Part shown: piece by piece, positions 19,021 through 27,562 of the stretch
Position numbering within the stretch: the stretch's first letter is position 1
Layout: each line of letters opens with the position of its first letter
Origin: Vibrio sp. HB236076
Lineage (GTDB): Bacteria; Pseudomonadota; Gammaproteobacteria; Enterobacterales; Vibrionaceae
DNA length: 64,000 nt
Direction: 5' to 3'
Assembly: GCF_040957575.1 (NCBI RefSeq)
Contig: NZ_CP162601.1
Coordinates: 558,001-622,000 of the forward strand
Position numbers and translations under genes: made by a program
The notes under the pieces: generated by a model
What the model was told of the DNA's origin: nothing
What the model saw: only the letters and a program-made list of their open reading frames with translations
Database searches by the model: none

Positions 19021-19092
19021 TGATTTAAAACAGGTCGCTGCGCTGCAAGATCGTTTCACTGCAAGGACGCTTCGCTAAAGGGGCAAGGTAAA
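19021..19092. repeat. Family B spacer module of 16-bp units (AAGATCGCTGCGCTGC-like)
   Basis: Successive units of about 16 bases, each beginning CAAG or AAG and containing a CGCTGCGCT, GTTTCACTGC or CGCTTCGCT variant, ending with a GGCAAGG motif. The same module recurs at about 20955-21030, 26930-27000, 27325-27375, 50305-50385 and 50955-50975, always next to decamer arrays. Confidence 0.8.
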
Positions 19093-19234
19093 GATAGTGA
19101 AAGACAGTCAATAACAGTGAAACACAGTCCGCTGCGCTTAACACAGTGAAACACAGCGCTCACGCTTAGCTCTAGGTTTTACTGTGTTTCACTGTCTCAT
19201 ACTGTGTTTGACTGTTTTAAACTGTGTTTCACTG
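19093..19234. repeat. Full-length family B element, copy 2, abutting the qstR stop
   Basis: Left ACAGT arm 19094-19128, centre 19129-19180 and right ACTGT arm 19181-19234 with six ACTG cores at exact 10-base spacing. It ends five bases before the qstR stop codon. The inverted arms could form a long imperfect stem in the qstR transcript 3' end. Confidence 0.92.
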
Positions 19235-19238
19235 CTTA

Positions 19239-19883
19239 TTAATGCAAATTGTTACGAGCCCAGTACATGGCTTGAGTGCGATTGCCAACATCAATTTTTT
19301 TATAGATGTGATGGATATGGGTTTTAACTGTGTGCTCACTGATGTAGAGCTTGTCACTGATTTCTGAATTGGTTTCGCCGAGTCCCAAGCACTCCAAGAC
19401 TTCTTGTTCGCGAGCGGTCAACAGCCCTTTGGCGTAGGCAATGCGATTTAAAGTGCTTTCGCGGTAGTAGTACAGCAGTTGGCTGGCAATTTGACGCGGC
19501 AACCAGTCTTTGTTGTTGAGAATATTACTAATGCCATGGGTAATGGCACTTAACGGTGATTCACGCTGAAAAAAGCCCTTGAGACAACCAAAGCGCAATA
19601 AGTTGTCGGTTGGCAATGAATCACGCCCGTTGATGATGATCACATCGTGTTTGTAGAGGTCGACCTTGTGACGTTTGGCTTCCGCCAGCACGAGTTCTGA
19701 CTCAAAAAAATCAATCAGAAACACTTTGTGTGGGATATCGAGCTGCCCGAGGTTTGCCACCTTACACACTGTCAGTGATTGGTTGTGTTCTGCCAATGCT
19801 TCCGTTAGTTGGCTGGCCATCACGGGCTTATCGTGGCTGCTTAACATGATGAGTTGGCGCTGGTAGTAAGTGTTACTGTTCAT
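19239..19883 (-). CDS. qstR: LuxR/CsgD-family regulator, QstR-like
   Basis: 214 residues: degenerate receiver-like N-domain (1-140) and a C-terminal LuxR helix-turn-helix (about 150-210; LTAREQEVLECLGLGETNSEISDKLYISEHTVKTHI). The CsgD/VpsT group it belongs to has a W-[FLM]-[TS]-R c-di-GMP motif; here it reads WLPR (127-130), altered at the third position. In V. cholerae qstR lies next to ssb near uvrA as this gene does; QstR is made under TfoX and quorum sensing control and turns on DNA-uptake and type VI secretion genes. Name rests on synteny plus family. AAGGAG lies six bases before the ATG. VpsT-like function is the alternative. Confidence 0.72.
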   Translation of the reverse strand: MNSNTYYQRQLIMLSSHDKPVMASQLTEALAEHNQSLTVCKVANLGQLDIPHKVFLIDFFESELVLAEAKRHKVDLYKHDVIIINGRDSLPTDNLLRFGCLKGFFQRESPLSAITHGISNILNNKDWLPRQIASQLLYYYRESTLNRIAYAKGLLTAREQEVLECLGLGETNSEISDKLYISEHTVKTHIHHIYKKIDVGNRTQAMYWARNNLH

Positions 19884-20267
19884 GCTAGACTCCTTGTCGG
19901 TATGGGTAGTGGTTTTGATGTTTTTATTATGGTGTTGCCTTGGTATGAACTTAGTGTGTGGTCAAAGGCCGCCTCCGATGATGCGTTGAGGGCGAGTCGG
20001 TGATGGCTCTCTGCTCACTGAAAAGAGCTTGGTTAGCTAGTCGGGATTTTTCCAATCGAGAAAAAAATATTTGGGAAGCTCGTTGGCTTTTTACTCATCC
20101 ACTGGCGCCATAATTGAGAAAGGCGTAACATTTTTTCGCATTCTGCCCCCACGGAGGGTGACAGCGCATATAATCAGAACAGGTAGCCGCTTTGAACTTG
20201 TTTCCAAGGTAAAGCGTGGTATCCTTAGTCGCTAATTATCCAATCAGAACCTCAAACGGAGCACACT
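19884..20267. promoter_or_regulatory. Divergent qstR/ssb control region
   Basis: 384 bases without a gene. A TATAAT at about 20170 fits the ssb -10 box; no convincing -35 or LexA box (CTGT-N8-ACAG) was found, though ssb is SOS-linked in many relatives. The qstR side is AT-rich with no clear CRP-S/TfoX site by eye. Confidence 0.5.
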
Positions 20268-20822
20268 ATGGCGAGCCGTGGAATTAACAAAGTTATCTTA
20301 GTTGGTAATCTAGGTAACGACCCTGAAATCCGTTATATGCCCAGTGGTGGCGCTGTAGCGAACCTGACTCTTGCAACTTCGGAGTCATGGCGCGATAAAG
20401 CGACTGGCGAACAGCGTGAAAAAACCGAATGGCACCGCGTGGCCTTGTTTGGCAAGTTGGCGGAAGTGGCGGGTGAGTACCTGCGCAAAGGCTCTCAAGT
20501 TTACATTGAAGGGCAATTGCAGACGCGTAAATGGCAAGATCAAAGCGGTCAAGACCGTTACACCACCGAAGTGGTTGTACAAGGCTTTAACGGTGTGATG
20601 CAAATGCTTGGCGGTCGTCAAGGTGGCGGTGCCCCTATGGGTCAAGGCGGCCAACCTGCCGGCGGTCAACAAGGCTGGGGTCAACCACAACAGCCTCAGT
20701 ATCAGCAGCCTCAATCTTCTCCAGCGCCAGCACAATCGGCCCCGAAAGCGCCGCAACAGCAGCCGCCGGCTCAGCAGTACAATGAGCCACCAATGGATTT
20801 TGACGACGATATTCCGTTTTAA
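20268..20822 (+). CDS. ssb: Single-stranded DNA-binding protein
   Basis: 184 residues: N-terminal OB fold (1-115; [19 protein letters not shown] and the aromatic W residues in ESWRDK and RKWQDQ), a Gly/Gln/Pro-rich linker (115-172) and the acidic tip DFDDDIPF that recruits repair and replication partners. Tetramers coat single-stranded DNA during replication, recombination and transformation. The start has a CGGAG-type site. A strong terminator follows at 20846. Next to uvrA and qstR it keeps the Vibrio order. Confidence 0.98.
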   Translation: MASRGINKVILVGNLGNDPEIRYMPSGGAVANLTLATSESWRDKATGEQREKTEWHRVALFGKLAEVAGEYLRKGSQVYIEGQLQTRKWQDQSGQDRYTTEVVVQGFNGVMQMLGGRQGGGAPMGQGGQPAGGQQGWGQPQQPQYQQPQSSPAPAQSAPKAPQQQPPAQQYNEPPMDFDDDIPF

Positions 20823-20845
20823 TCTCGGCCTGTTTATGTTGTTAG

Positions 20846-20873
20846 AAACCACTCCTCGCGAGTGGTTTTTTTT
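20846..20873 (+). terminator. ssb Rho-independent terminator
   Basis: ACCACTC (20848-20854) and GAGTGGT (20860-20866) form a 7-bp stem with a five-base loop, followed by a run of T. A family B element starts within three bases of the T-run. Confidence 0.93.
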
Positions 20874-20875
20874 AA

Positions 20876-21092
20876 GAAGACAGTGAAAGACAGTGTGACA
20901 CAGTAAAACACAGTAAAACACAGTTCGCTTCGCTTAACACAGGGAAAAGATAGATCGCTGCGCTTAAAAAGAAGATCGCTGCGCTGCAAGATCGTTTCAC
21001 TGCAAGGACGCTTCGCTCAAGTGGCAAGGAAAAGACAGTGAAAGACAGTGTGACACAGTAAAACACAGTCCGCTGCGCTAAACACAGGGAAA
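20876..21092. repeat. Family B left half with two decamer blocks
   Basis: Two blocks of ACAGT in 10-base phase (20880-20930 and 21035-21070) flank a 16-bp-unit module (about 20955-21030). This is the outer left shell of a nested composite reaching 21638. The long open frames on the minus strand here are translated repeat, not genes. Confidence 0.88.
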
Positions 21093-21097
21093 AAGTT

Positions 21098-21283
21098 CAG
21101 GACACCCACCAATTTGTTTGCGGTGAAATACATGGGTGTCCTGTAACTGGTTCTTTTCTAACTCAAACGGGGTCGGATTTGCGAGATAGACTGACTGACC
21201 TAGCGCTCTGTGCTGTGCGGATCCGACCCCTAGACGTGATGAGTTTAATGGACTAAGAATCAGTGTTGATGTAGGCGCAGTCA
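21098..21283. repeat. Compound C-D element, copy 1
   Basis: C part: AGGACACCCA (21099-21108) and TGGGTGTCCT (21133-21142), perfect 10-bp inverted arms. A linker TTTTCTAACTCAAACG leads to the D part: GGGGTCGGAT (21169-21178) and ATCCGACCCC (21221-21230), again perfect 10-bp arms. A tail with GTGATGAG and CTAAGAATCA follows. The same C-linker-D-tail order recurs at 50493-50685. Confidence 0.88.
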
Positions 21284-21336
21284 TTTGTGTGGGTTGGTGA
21301 GTTTAGTTTGTCTTTGCTAAGTCAGTTCGAGCTATA

Positions 21337-21398
21337 GGGGGCGGATCAACAAACGTTGATCGCCGTGGTGATTATAGCGATCTCGCGAATCCGACCCC
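21337..21398. repeat. Inverted D element (D')
   Basis: GGGGGCGGAT (21337-21346) and ATCCGACCCC (21389-21398) with GCGATCTCGCGAATCCGACC at the right end. Its reverse complement starts like D at 21169, so D and D' face each other across about 105 bases. Confidence 0.85.
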
Positions 21399-21444
21399 GA
21401 TTATCCTGCACTTTGATTTCGTCACTCACTGCAACGCTCTTTTT

Positions 21445-21488
21445 AGGACAGCCATCAATTTTGAGGTGATTAAATACATGGGTGTCCC
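21445..21488. repeat. Second C element, same orientation
   Basis: AGGACAGCCA (21445-21454) and TGGGTGTCCC (21479-21488) with a diverged loop that keeps ATCAATTTT and AAATACATGGGTGTCC. It is a direct, older copy of the C unit at 21098. Confidence 0.78.
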
Positions 21489-21496
21489 GTAAATAA

Positions 21497-21638
21497 AGTA
21501 AAACACAGTCCGCTGCGCTAAACACAGTAAATGACAGGGGAACACAGCTATCAAAGTTCAGATCTAGGTTTTACTGTTTTTTACTGTCTTACACTGTGTT
21601 TGACTGTTTTTCACTGTCTCATACTGTGTTTCACTGAG
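21497..21638. repeat. Family B right half closing the composite
   Basis: The CCGCTGCGCTAAACACAG centre and the TCTAGGTTTT junction lead into seven ACTGT cores at exact 10-base spacing (about 21578-21638). With 20876-21092 it brackets the C, D, D' and C units. Confidence 0.9.
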
Positions 21639-21789
21639 GGAGCTCTCCCCGTCTTGATATTCATCAAAAACACCTCAAACAGTGAATTAATCCATTCGCC
21701 TAATCACTGTGCTTCTGCCTATAATTAATCAAGTGATTAATTTGCATCGACCCTGCCTTGTTATAGGAGGTCTTTGATGAGGGAATATC

Positions 21790-22440
21790 ATGGCAGAGCC
21801 ACCACGCCGAGCGGGGCGTCCACAACAGCCTACGCAAGCTCGAGAAACATTAATTCATCAGGCGCGAGCGCTGTTTGTCTCCAAGCCCTACGCCCAAGTT
21901 TCACTGCGTATGGTGGCCAAAAACGCTGGGGTGAACAGTGCGCTTATCCATTATTACTTCACTGACAAGGCGGGGTTGTTTGAAGCGGTGATACGAGAAA
22001 CCATCGCGCCGATGTTGAGTAATATTGAGCGTCTGTTGGCACAACAATCCCCAGACTCTTTTTATCAATTAATGGAAATCTACTATCAAGAAATGGGCAA
22101 AGTGCCTGATTTTCCTCGTCTCATTTTTCAAACATTGTATGGCGCTAACCACGAAACCCCCAGGCAATTGCTCGACGGTATTTTTGGCGATATTACGTCA
22201 CTGATTGAACGTTTATTTGCCCATATTGCCGATAATCATCTACTTCAGCCTGATATTGATAGCCGTTTGGCGCGTATTAGTTATCTCAGTTTAATGGTCT
22301 TTCCTTTTTTGGCGCCCCCTGCGTTTTATCAAATGCATCATATTGAGCTTAGTGAGGACTTTCTCAAGCGCTTATATCAACACAATCTCCACGTGATCCG
22401 TCACGGTTTTTTACAAACGGAGTCGAAGTGCCAAGAGTGA
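21790..22440 (+). CDS. TetR-family repressor of the adjacent RND operon
   Basis: 216 residues: N-terminal helix-turn-helix (about 15-65; SLRMVAKNAGVNSALIHYYFTDKAGLFEAV) and a C-terminal ligand domain (about 80-210). It lies 56 bases before an efflux adaptor gene and is co-directional, so it most likely represses this operon and is released by a pump substrate. Start ATG 21790 gives the family N-terminus (MAEPPRRAGRP) with only GAGGG upstream; the much better AGGAGG site points to an out-of-frame ATG at 21777. Confidence 0.88.
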   Translation: MAEPPRRAGRPQQPTQARETLIHQARALFVSKPYAQVSLRMVAKNAGVNSALIHYYFTDKAGLFEAVIRETIAPMLSNIERLLAQQSPDSFYQLMEIYYQEMGKVPDFPRLIFQTLYGANHETPRQLLDGIFGDITSLIERLFAHIADNHLLQPDIDSRLARISYLSLMVFPFLAPPAFYQMHHIELSEDFLKRLYQHNLHVIRHGFLQTESKCQE

Positions 22441-22496
22441 GAGACAACTTGCCCCGCCACAGCGGCGGATGAATACATCAAAGGAGTAACAAGATA

Positions 22497-23753
22497 ATGG
22501 CATCGAGGTGGATAAGCGCAGTGGTTATCGCACTGTCTGTGGTGGCGGTTTGGTTGGCGGTGCAAAGTCGGCTTCAGCCCACGGACATTGACAGTGTGGC
22601 TTACACGCCAGTTGTGAACGTGGTTACCGTCACGGAGCGAGAGGTGGCCCCCCAAGCGATGGGGTATGGCGTTGTCGCCGCTCAGCAAGATTGGCAAATG
22701 GTGGCACAGGTTGCTGGTGAGGTGGTGTTTAAACACCCGAATCTACAGACGGGGTTCCAATTGCCACAAGGGGAAACCGTGTTGCAGATGGATGATCTTG
22801 ACTATCAATTGCGCTTTGAACAAGCCAAGGCTCAAGTCAGTGAGTACCAAGCAGAATTAATGCGTAAGCAACAACAGAAAAAAAATCTACACGACTCGAT
22901 ACGCCTAGAGCAGCAACACCTTTCTTTGCTGGAAAAAGAGGTTCAACGCCAGTTGCGCCTGCAAAGTAAAGGGTTGGGGGTTGATGTTGATCTCGATACT
23001 CAGCGCCGAGCGGTCTTGACTCAGCAAGGGGCCTTGTCCGCCTTACAACAAGAGTTGGCTTTGTGGCCCAGTGAGGTGGCCAAAACCGAAGCACAATTGG
23101 CCAATGCGCAAGCCCAATGGCAACTGGCGCAGCGCGAGCGAGAAAAAACGCGCTGGCAACTCGCGCAGCCCGTTTATGTTGAGGAGGTCAGTGTGACGCT
23201 TGGTCAGTGGGTCAATGCTGGCCAAGTTCTGGCCTCGGGTTATCAGATGGGCGCAATGACATTGCCGGTGATGATCTCACAACAAGCGTGGTCGGTACTG
23301 ATGGCACAAGGCGGTTTTCAAAACGCGACGGCCCAAATCAGTTGGCAGCAAGGGGCCCACACCACACAGATCGACGCTGGGGTTCGCAGTGTCGGTCAAG
23401 GTGTAGATACCACGACGTCGATGGTCACGGTTACGCTGGAGCTTCCCCTCTCACAAGGCGTGAACCGCGAGGGAATATCGCCCATGCCGACCAAAGGACA
23501 GATGGTCACCGCACAGATCAACGGCCAACCGAGCCGGCAGATGGTGATCCCCGCCAGCGCTTTACACGGTGATAAGGTTTATCGCTTGAGCGCCGATAAT
23601 CAGGTGGAGTTTGTTGCGGTGACGCCTTTGTTTTCTCAGCAAGGCTGGGTGGCCATTGACTCTGAGTTACGCCGCGGCGATCGCCTTATTGCTCAAGACC
23701 TTTTACCCGTGGTTGAGGGAATGCGTGTTCGCCCTGAAGGAGAGGCATTGTGA
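22497..23753 (+). CDS. RND efflux periplasmic adaptor (membrane fusion protein)
   Basis: 418 residues: N-terminal membrane anchor or signal (about 5-25, WISAVVIALSVVAVWLAV, no lipobox seen), split lipoyl domain, an alpha-helical hairpin (about 100-215, rich in Q, E, L and K), a beta-barrel region and a membrane-proximal domain. It bridges the inner-membrane RND pump to an outer-membrane TolC-like channel. AAGGAG lies nine bases before the ATG. Its TGA overlaps the pump's GTG start by four bases, so translation is coupled. No outer-membrane factor is encoded here, so TolC elsewhere must complete the pump. Confidence 0.9.
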   Translation: MASRWISAVVIALSVVAVWLAVQSRLQPTDIDSVAYTPVVNVVTVTEREVAPQAMGYGVVAAQQDWQMVAQVAGEVVFKHPNLQTGFQLPQGETVLQMDDLDYQLRFEQAKAQVSEYQAELMRKQQQKKNLHDSIRLEQQHLSLLEKEVQRQLRLQSKGLGVDVDLDTQRRAVLTQQGALSALQQELALWPSEVAKTEAQLANAQAQWQLAQREREKTRWQLAQPVYVEEVSVTLGQWVNAGQVLASGYQMGAMTLPVMISQQAWSVLMAQGGFQNATAQISWQQGAHTTQIDAGVRSVGQGVDTTTSMVTVTLELPLSQGVNREGISPMPTKGQMVTAQINGQPSRQMVIPASALHGDKVYRLSADNQVEFVAVTPLFSQQGWVAIDSELRRGDRLIAQDLLPVVEGMRVRPEGEAL

Positions 23754-26700
23754 TTGCTTTTTTTACTCGTCATCCTACCGCAGCCAATTTGTTGATGTTG
23801 GCGATGTTGGTATTAGGGGTATCCTCGTTGAGCGGACTTAAACGCGAGACGTTTCCCGAATTTGCCCCGCCTTATGTTTCCATCAACGCCGTTTACCCCG
23901 GTGCGTCGGCCAAGGAGGTGGAACAGGAATTGTGCCTTCGAATCGAAGAGGCGATGGATGGCTTGTCCAATATCGATGAGGTGCGCTGTGAGTCGTTAGA
24001 GGGGGTGGCCGAGGCGAAGATCAAGCTCAATAGTCAAGCACCACTGTCGCGAATGCTGCTCGATATTCAAACCCAAATTGATGCGATTGACGATTTTCCT
24101 CAGGCGTTGGAGTCTGTGGTTGTACAAGAGTTGGATTGGAAAGAGCCGGTGATTGATATCGCCATCAGTGCCCCGCTGAGTTTGCCCGAACTGAAGTTGT
24201 ATGCCGAGCAACTTAAACGCGAACTCAAACAACAAATGGGGGTGGCGTTGGTGACGGTAACCGGGTTTTCTGATCACTTGTGGCGAGTGGATGTTGATCC
24301 ATTGGCACTGCGCCAGTTAGGCATGAGCGTCGCGCAAATTGCCGATCAACTCGGCGGGCAAATTCAGTCTTCGCCGGCGGGGACCTTATCGACGGCGCAA
24401 GGGGAGTTTTTGATCCGCTTTGGCGATGCGGTAACGTCTGTGGAAGATTTGAACGCCTTGGTGGTGGCGGCGGATGAGCAAGGCCGACAAGTGAGGCTGG
24501 GTGAAATCGCTCGTATTGACGATCAATTTGAGCTGGCTGAAAACAAAATTCTTTTTGACGATAAACCCGCCGCGGTACTGAAGATCTACAAACGAAAAAG
24601 CGATGATGCGTTAGACATCAAAGCCAAAGTGGCTGAGTTTGTCGAACAACAACGCCAGTTTACCCCAACCGGTGTAACGCTCACATTGAGCAATGATCTG
24701 TCCTCGGTACTGTGGGACCGCTTGTCGATGATGATCAAAAACGGCGCGCAGGGCATTGTGCTGGTGTTTTTGTGTATGTGGTTGTTCTTCTCGTTCCGCT
24801 ATTCTCTGTGGGTCGCGCTTGGTTTGCCAGCGGCTTTTTTGGGTGGCTTGTTTTTAATGGCTCAATTGGGGCTGTCGATCAACGTGATGTCCTTAGTCGG
24901 TCTGTTAATGGCGATAGGGATCATGATGGACGATTCGATAGTGATTGCCGAGTCCGTCGCCTCGCATATTGACCGCGGTCAGCCGCTCGAGCAAGCGGTC
25001 GTCAATGGGGTAACAAAAGTCTTACCTGGGGTGATGTCTTCTTTTTTGACCACCTTGTGTATTTTTGGCGGCTTGTTGTTTCTCGATGGTCAGATGGGCG
25101 CGGTGCTCAAAGCCGTACCCCAGGTGTTGATTTTAGTCTTAGCGCTGAGTTTGATCGAGGCATTTTGGATTCTACCTCATCACTTAGCCACTTCTTTGCG
25201 CGGTGAACAAAACAAGCGGTCAATGTTGCGGGGGCCTTGGCCGATAAAAACAAGGTTGTTGAGTCAGTTTGAACGCTTTCGCCAAGGGGCATTGGTTCGC
25301 GCGGTGGATGCGGTGCTGCGCTATCGCTACCTTTTCTTGGCGTGCGTCTTGGCAAGTCTTCTGTTTGCGTTGGCCGCGGTGATCGGTGGCATTGTTCGTT
25401 TTCAGCCGTTCCCGACCATGGATGGCGATGTGATTGAAGCGCGTGTGACCTTACCACCAGGGACGCCTTTGTCTCAAACCGAATCGCTAGTGGCGAAGAT
25501 TGCCGCGGGGGCCAAACAAGCCGCGACGGAGTTAAGTCGCACTAAGGAAGGGGGGCGTGTGTTGCTGCGCCACCTCACTGAGCAATATAACCACAATGCC
25601 GATGCCAACGAAAGCGGGCCGCATTTGGCAACGGTACGGCTGGATTTACTGACCGCCGAAGCGCGCCATACCACGATCAGCGAATTTATTGCTCATTGGC
25701 GAGACGCGGTGGGCGAGTTGGCCGGCCCGATTGCCGTTGTCTACAAACAGCCAGCGATGGGGCCGGGGGGACGTGCGGTCGATTTTCGTATGATGCACGA
25801 CGATCTTAATGTGCTCAAACAAGCGTCGTTGCAAAGCCAACACTATTTGCGCTCCTTGGGCCTCAATGGCGTTGTTGATAGTATGCGCCTTGGCAAGCCT
25901 GAGTATGTGTTAACCCTCAAAGCCAATGCCTTGCGCTTGGGGCTAAACCGGGCTGAGGTGGCCGAGCAAATTCGCTCGGCTTTGCTTGGTATCACCGCAA
26001 ATGAGCGGCAATGGCGAGGCGAGAGCATTGATATCGAGGTGCGGATCGCTGACGATAAGCTCGATCAACTCAGCGAATTAGAAAACCTACCGATACAATT
26101 GGCCGATGGTCAGTTTGCGCCTTTATCTGCTTTAGTCGAGATTCAACCCCAGCGCGATTATGTGGCGATAGAGCGAATTGATGGACGCCGAGCCATCAGT
26201 GTTTATGCCGAGACGTATGGCACGTCATTGAGCTCGACGGAAGTCAATCGCCGTTTGAGCCAAGACTTACAGCCGCGATTACAGGCCGAGTTCCCAGGTT
26301 TGCGATTTGCCAGTGATGGCGAAGCCAAAGACGCAGCGCAAACTGGGCAGTCGATGGCGAAAGGCTTTTTGCTCGGTTTGTTTGGCGTGTTTGTTATTTT
26401 AAGTTATCAATTTCGCAGTTACATCGAGCCTTTGGTGGTGATGTTGGCGATCCCGTTAGCGCTGATCGGCGTTATCGTTGGGCATGGGCTGTTGGGTTAC
26501 CCATTGAGTATGCCCAGTGTGATGGGCTTTATTTCGTTGGCGGGTATTGTGGTCAATGATTCTATTTTGTTGGTGCAGTACATTCGTCATCATTTGCAGG
26601 AGGGCGAGCCGTTACATCAGTCGCTGATTTTAGCCAGCCGAGAGCGTTTTCGAGCGGTGTTCTTAACCTCGGTGACCACCGCCGCCGGTTTGTTGCCTTT

Positions 26701-26857
26701 GTTGTTTGAGCCGAGTTTACAGGCCCAAGTGTTGAAGCCGCTCGTGATTGCCATTGTGTTTGGGGTCTTTAGTTCGACCTTGCTGGTGATTTTTATGGTG
26801 CCGGCCGCGTATCAGGTTCTCGATGATTTTGAGTTGACGAGGAGAGACAGGGAATGA
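23750..26857 (+). CDS. RND-family efflux pump permease
   Basis: 1035 residues with the AcrB/MexB/HAE architecture: TM1 at 10-30, a large periplasmic loop, TM2-6, a mid-protein hydrophobic segment, a second periplasmic loop (about 550-860) and TM8-12. GIMMDDSIVIAES in TM4 carries the paired aspartates of the proton relay. N-terminal FFTRHPTAANLLMLAM and KRETFPEFAPP resemble the less-studied VexCD/YegN-like group rather than AcrB. The GTG start overlaps the adaptor stop. Its substrates are unknown. The final codons (RRDRE, stop) merge with the start of a family B repeat. Confidence 0.93.
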   Translation: MIAFFTRHPTAANLLMLAMLVLGVSSLSGLKRETFPEFAPPYVSINAVYPGASAKEVEQELCLRIEEAMDGLSNIDEVRCESLEGVAEAKIKLNSQAPLSRMLLDIQTQIDAIDDFPQALESVVVQELDWKEPVIDIAISAPLSLPELKLYAEQLKRELKQQMGVALVTVTGFSDHLWRVDVDPLALRQLGMSVAQIADQLGGQIQSSPAGTLSTAQGEFLIRFGDAVTSVEDLNALVVAADEQGRQVRLGEIARIDDQFELAENKILFDDKPAAVLKIYKRKSDDALDIKAKVAEFVEQQRQFTPTGVTLTLSNDLSSVLWDRLSMMIKNGAQGIVLVFLCMWLFFSFRYSLWVALGLPAAFLGGLFLMAQLGLSINVMSLVGLLMAIGIMMDDSIVIAESVASHIDRGQPLEQAVVNGVTKVLPGVMSSFLTTLCIFGGLLFLDGQMGAVLKAVPQVLILVLALSLIEAFWILPHHLATSLRGEQNKRSMLRGPWPIKTRLLSQFERFRQGALVRAVDAVLRYRYLFLACVLASLLFALAAVIGGIVRFQPFPTMDGDVIEARVTLPPGTPLSQTESLVAKIAAGAKQAATELSRTKEGGRVLLRHLTEQYNHNADANESGPHLATVRLDLLTAEARHTTISEFIAHWRDAVGELAGPIAVVYKQPAMGPGGRAVDFRMMHDDLNVLKQASLQSQHYLRSLGLNGVVDSMRLGKPEYVLTLKANALRLGLNRAEVAEQIRSALLGITANERQWRGESIDIEVRIADDKLDQLSELENLPIQLADGQFAPLSALVEIQPQRDYVAIERIDGRRAISVYAETYGTSLSSTEVNRRLSQDLQPRLQAEFPGLRFASDGEAKDAAQTGQSMAKGFLLGLFGVFVILSYQFRSYIEPLVVMLAIPLALIGVIVGHGLLGYPLSMPSVMGFISLAGIVVNDSILLVQYIRHHLQEGEPLHQSLILASRERFRAVFLTSVTTAAGLLPLLFEPSLQAQVLKPLVIAIVFGVFSSTLLVIFMVPAAYQVLDDFELTRRDRE

Positions 26858-27444
26858 CAATGAAAGACAGTGTGACACAGTGAATTACAGTCCGCTGCGC
26901 TTAACACAGGGAAAAGATAGGTCGCTGCGCTGAAAAAGAAGATCGCTGCGCTTCAAGATCGTTTCACTGCAAGGACGCTTCGCTCAAGTGGCAAGGAAAA
27001 GACAGTGAAAAATAGTGAATGACAGTGTGACACAGTAAAACACAGTTCGCTGCGCTTAACACAGTGAATGACAGTGAGAGCGAAAGTTCAGGACACCCAC
27101 CAATTTGTTTGCTGTGAAATACATGGGTGTCCTGTTTTTTTGGGTGTCCTGTTTTTTGCTTGCAGTGAAAGACAGTGTGACACAGTGAATTACAGTTCGC
27201 TGCGCTTAACACAGTGAATGACAGGGAGAGTGAAAGTTCAGGACACCCACCAATTTGTTTGCTGTGAAATACATGGGTGTCCTGTAACTCTTCTCCCGTA
27301 ACTCGTTTTTAGGTTTTCTTGCAACTTGAAACGAAGTGATCTTGCTACTTGGAGCGCAGCGATCTTGCTACTTGTTTTCCTGTCTTTTCCTGTCCCACAC
27401 TGTGTTTGACTGTCCTATACTTTCTTTAACTGTATTTTACCTCC
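26858..27444. repeat. Composite B-C-B-C-B repeat region after the RND gene
   Basis: B decamers overlap the RND stop; a 16-bp-unit module (26930-27000); a B block plus C element (C at 27090-27133); a T-run with a second half C arm (27141-27150); a near duplicate B block plus C (C at 27240-27283); a reversed 16-bp-unit module; then a degraded right arm with ACTGT in 10-base phase (27400-27440). No gene is present. The C arms followed by T-runs probably terminate the efflux operon. Confidence 0.88.
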
Positions 27445-27562
27445 CGCGCGGGGTAAACTAACGGCTCCCACTGGTTTGGGCGTTATTTTGTTCTTTGGTC
27501 ATGGAAATTGACCGTGATTATCATTGCCAGTCGCACATTGGTTGAAAAGGAATTCACTCTTT

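Noticed and set aside
18886..19234. Family B decamers as LexA half-sites (CTGT/ACAG)
   Set aside because: SOS boxes need CTGT before ACAG eight bases apart. In B the arms run ACAGT first and ACTGT later, and within an arm the cores are direct repeats, so no proper box forms.
20385..20921. 178-codon reverse-strand ORF over ssb
   Set aside because: Antisense shadow of the Gln/Gly/Pro-rich ssb linker; arginine- and leucine-rich product without homology.
20872..21066. Small Phe/Cys-rich ORFs here, at 21531-21728, 26964-27212 and 57913-58187
   Set aside because: They are translations of ACTGT decamers (FTVFHCL-like strings), which stay open because the 10-bp unit lacks stops in some frames. No ribosome sites or unique sequence.
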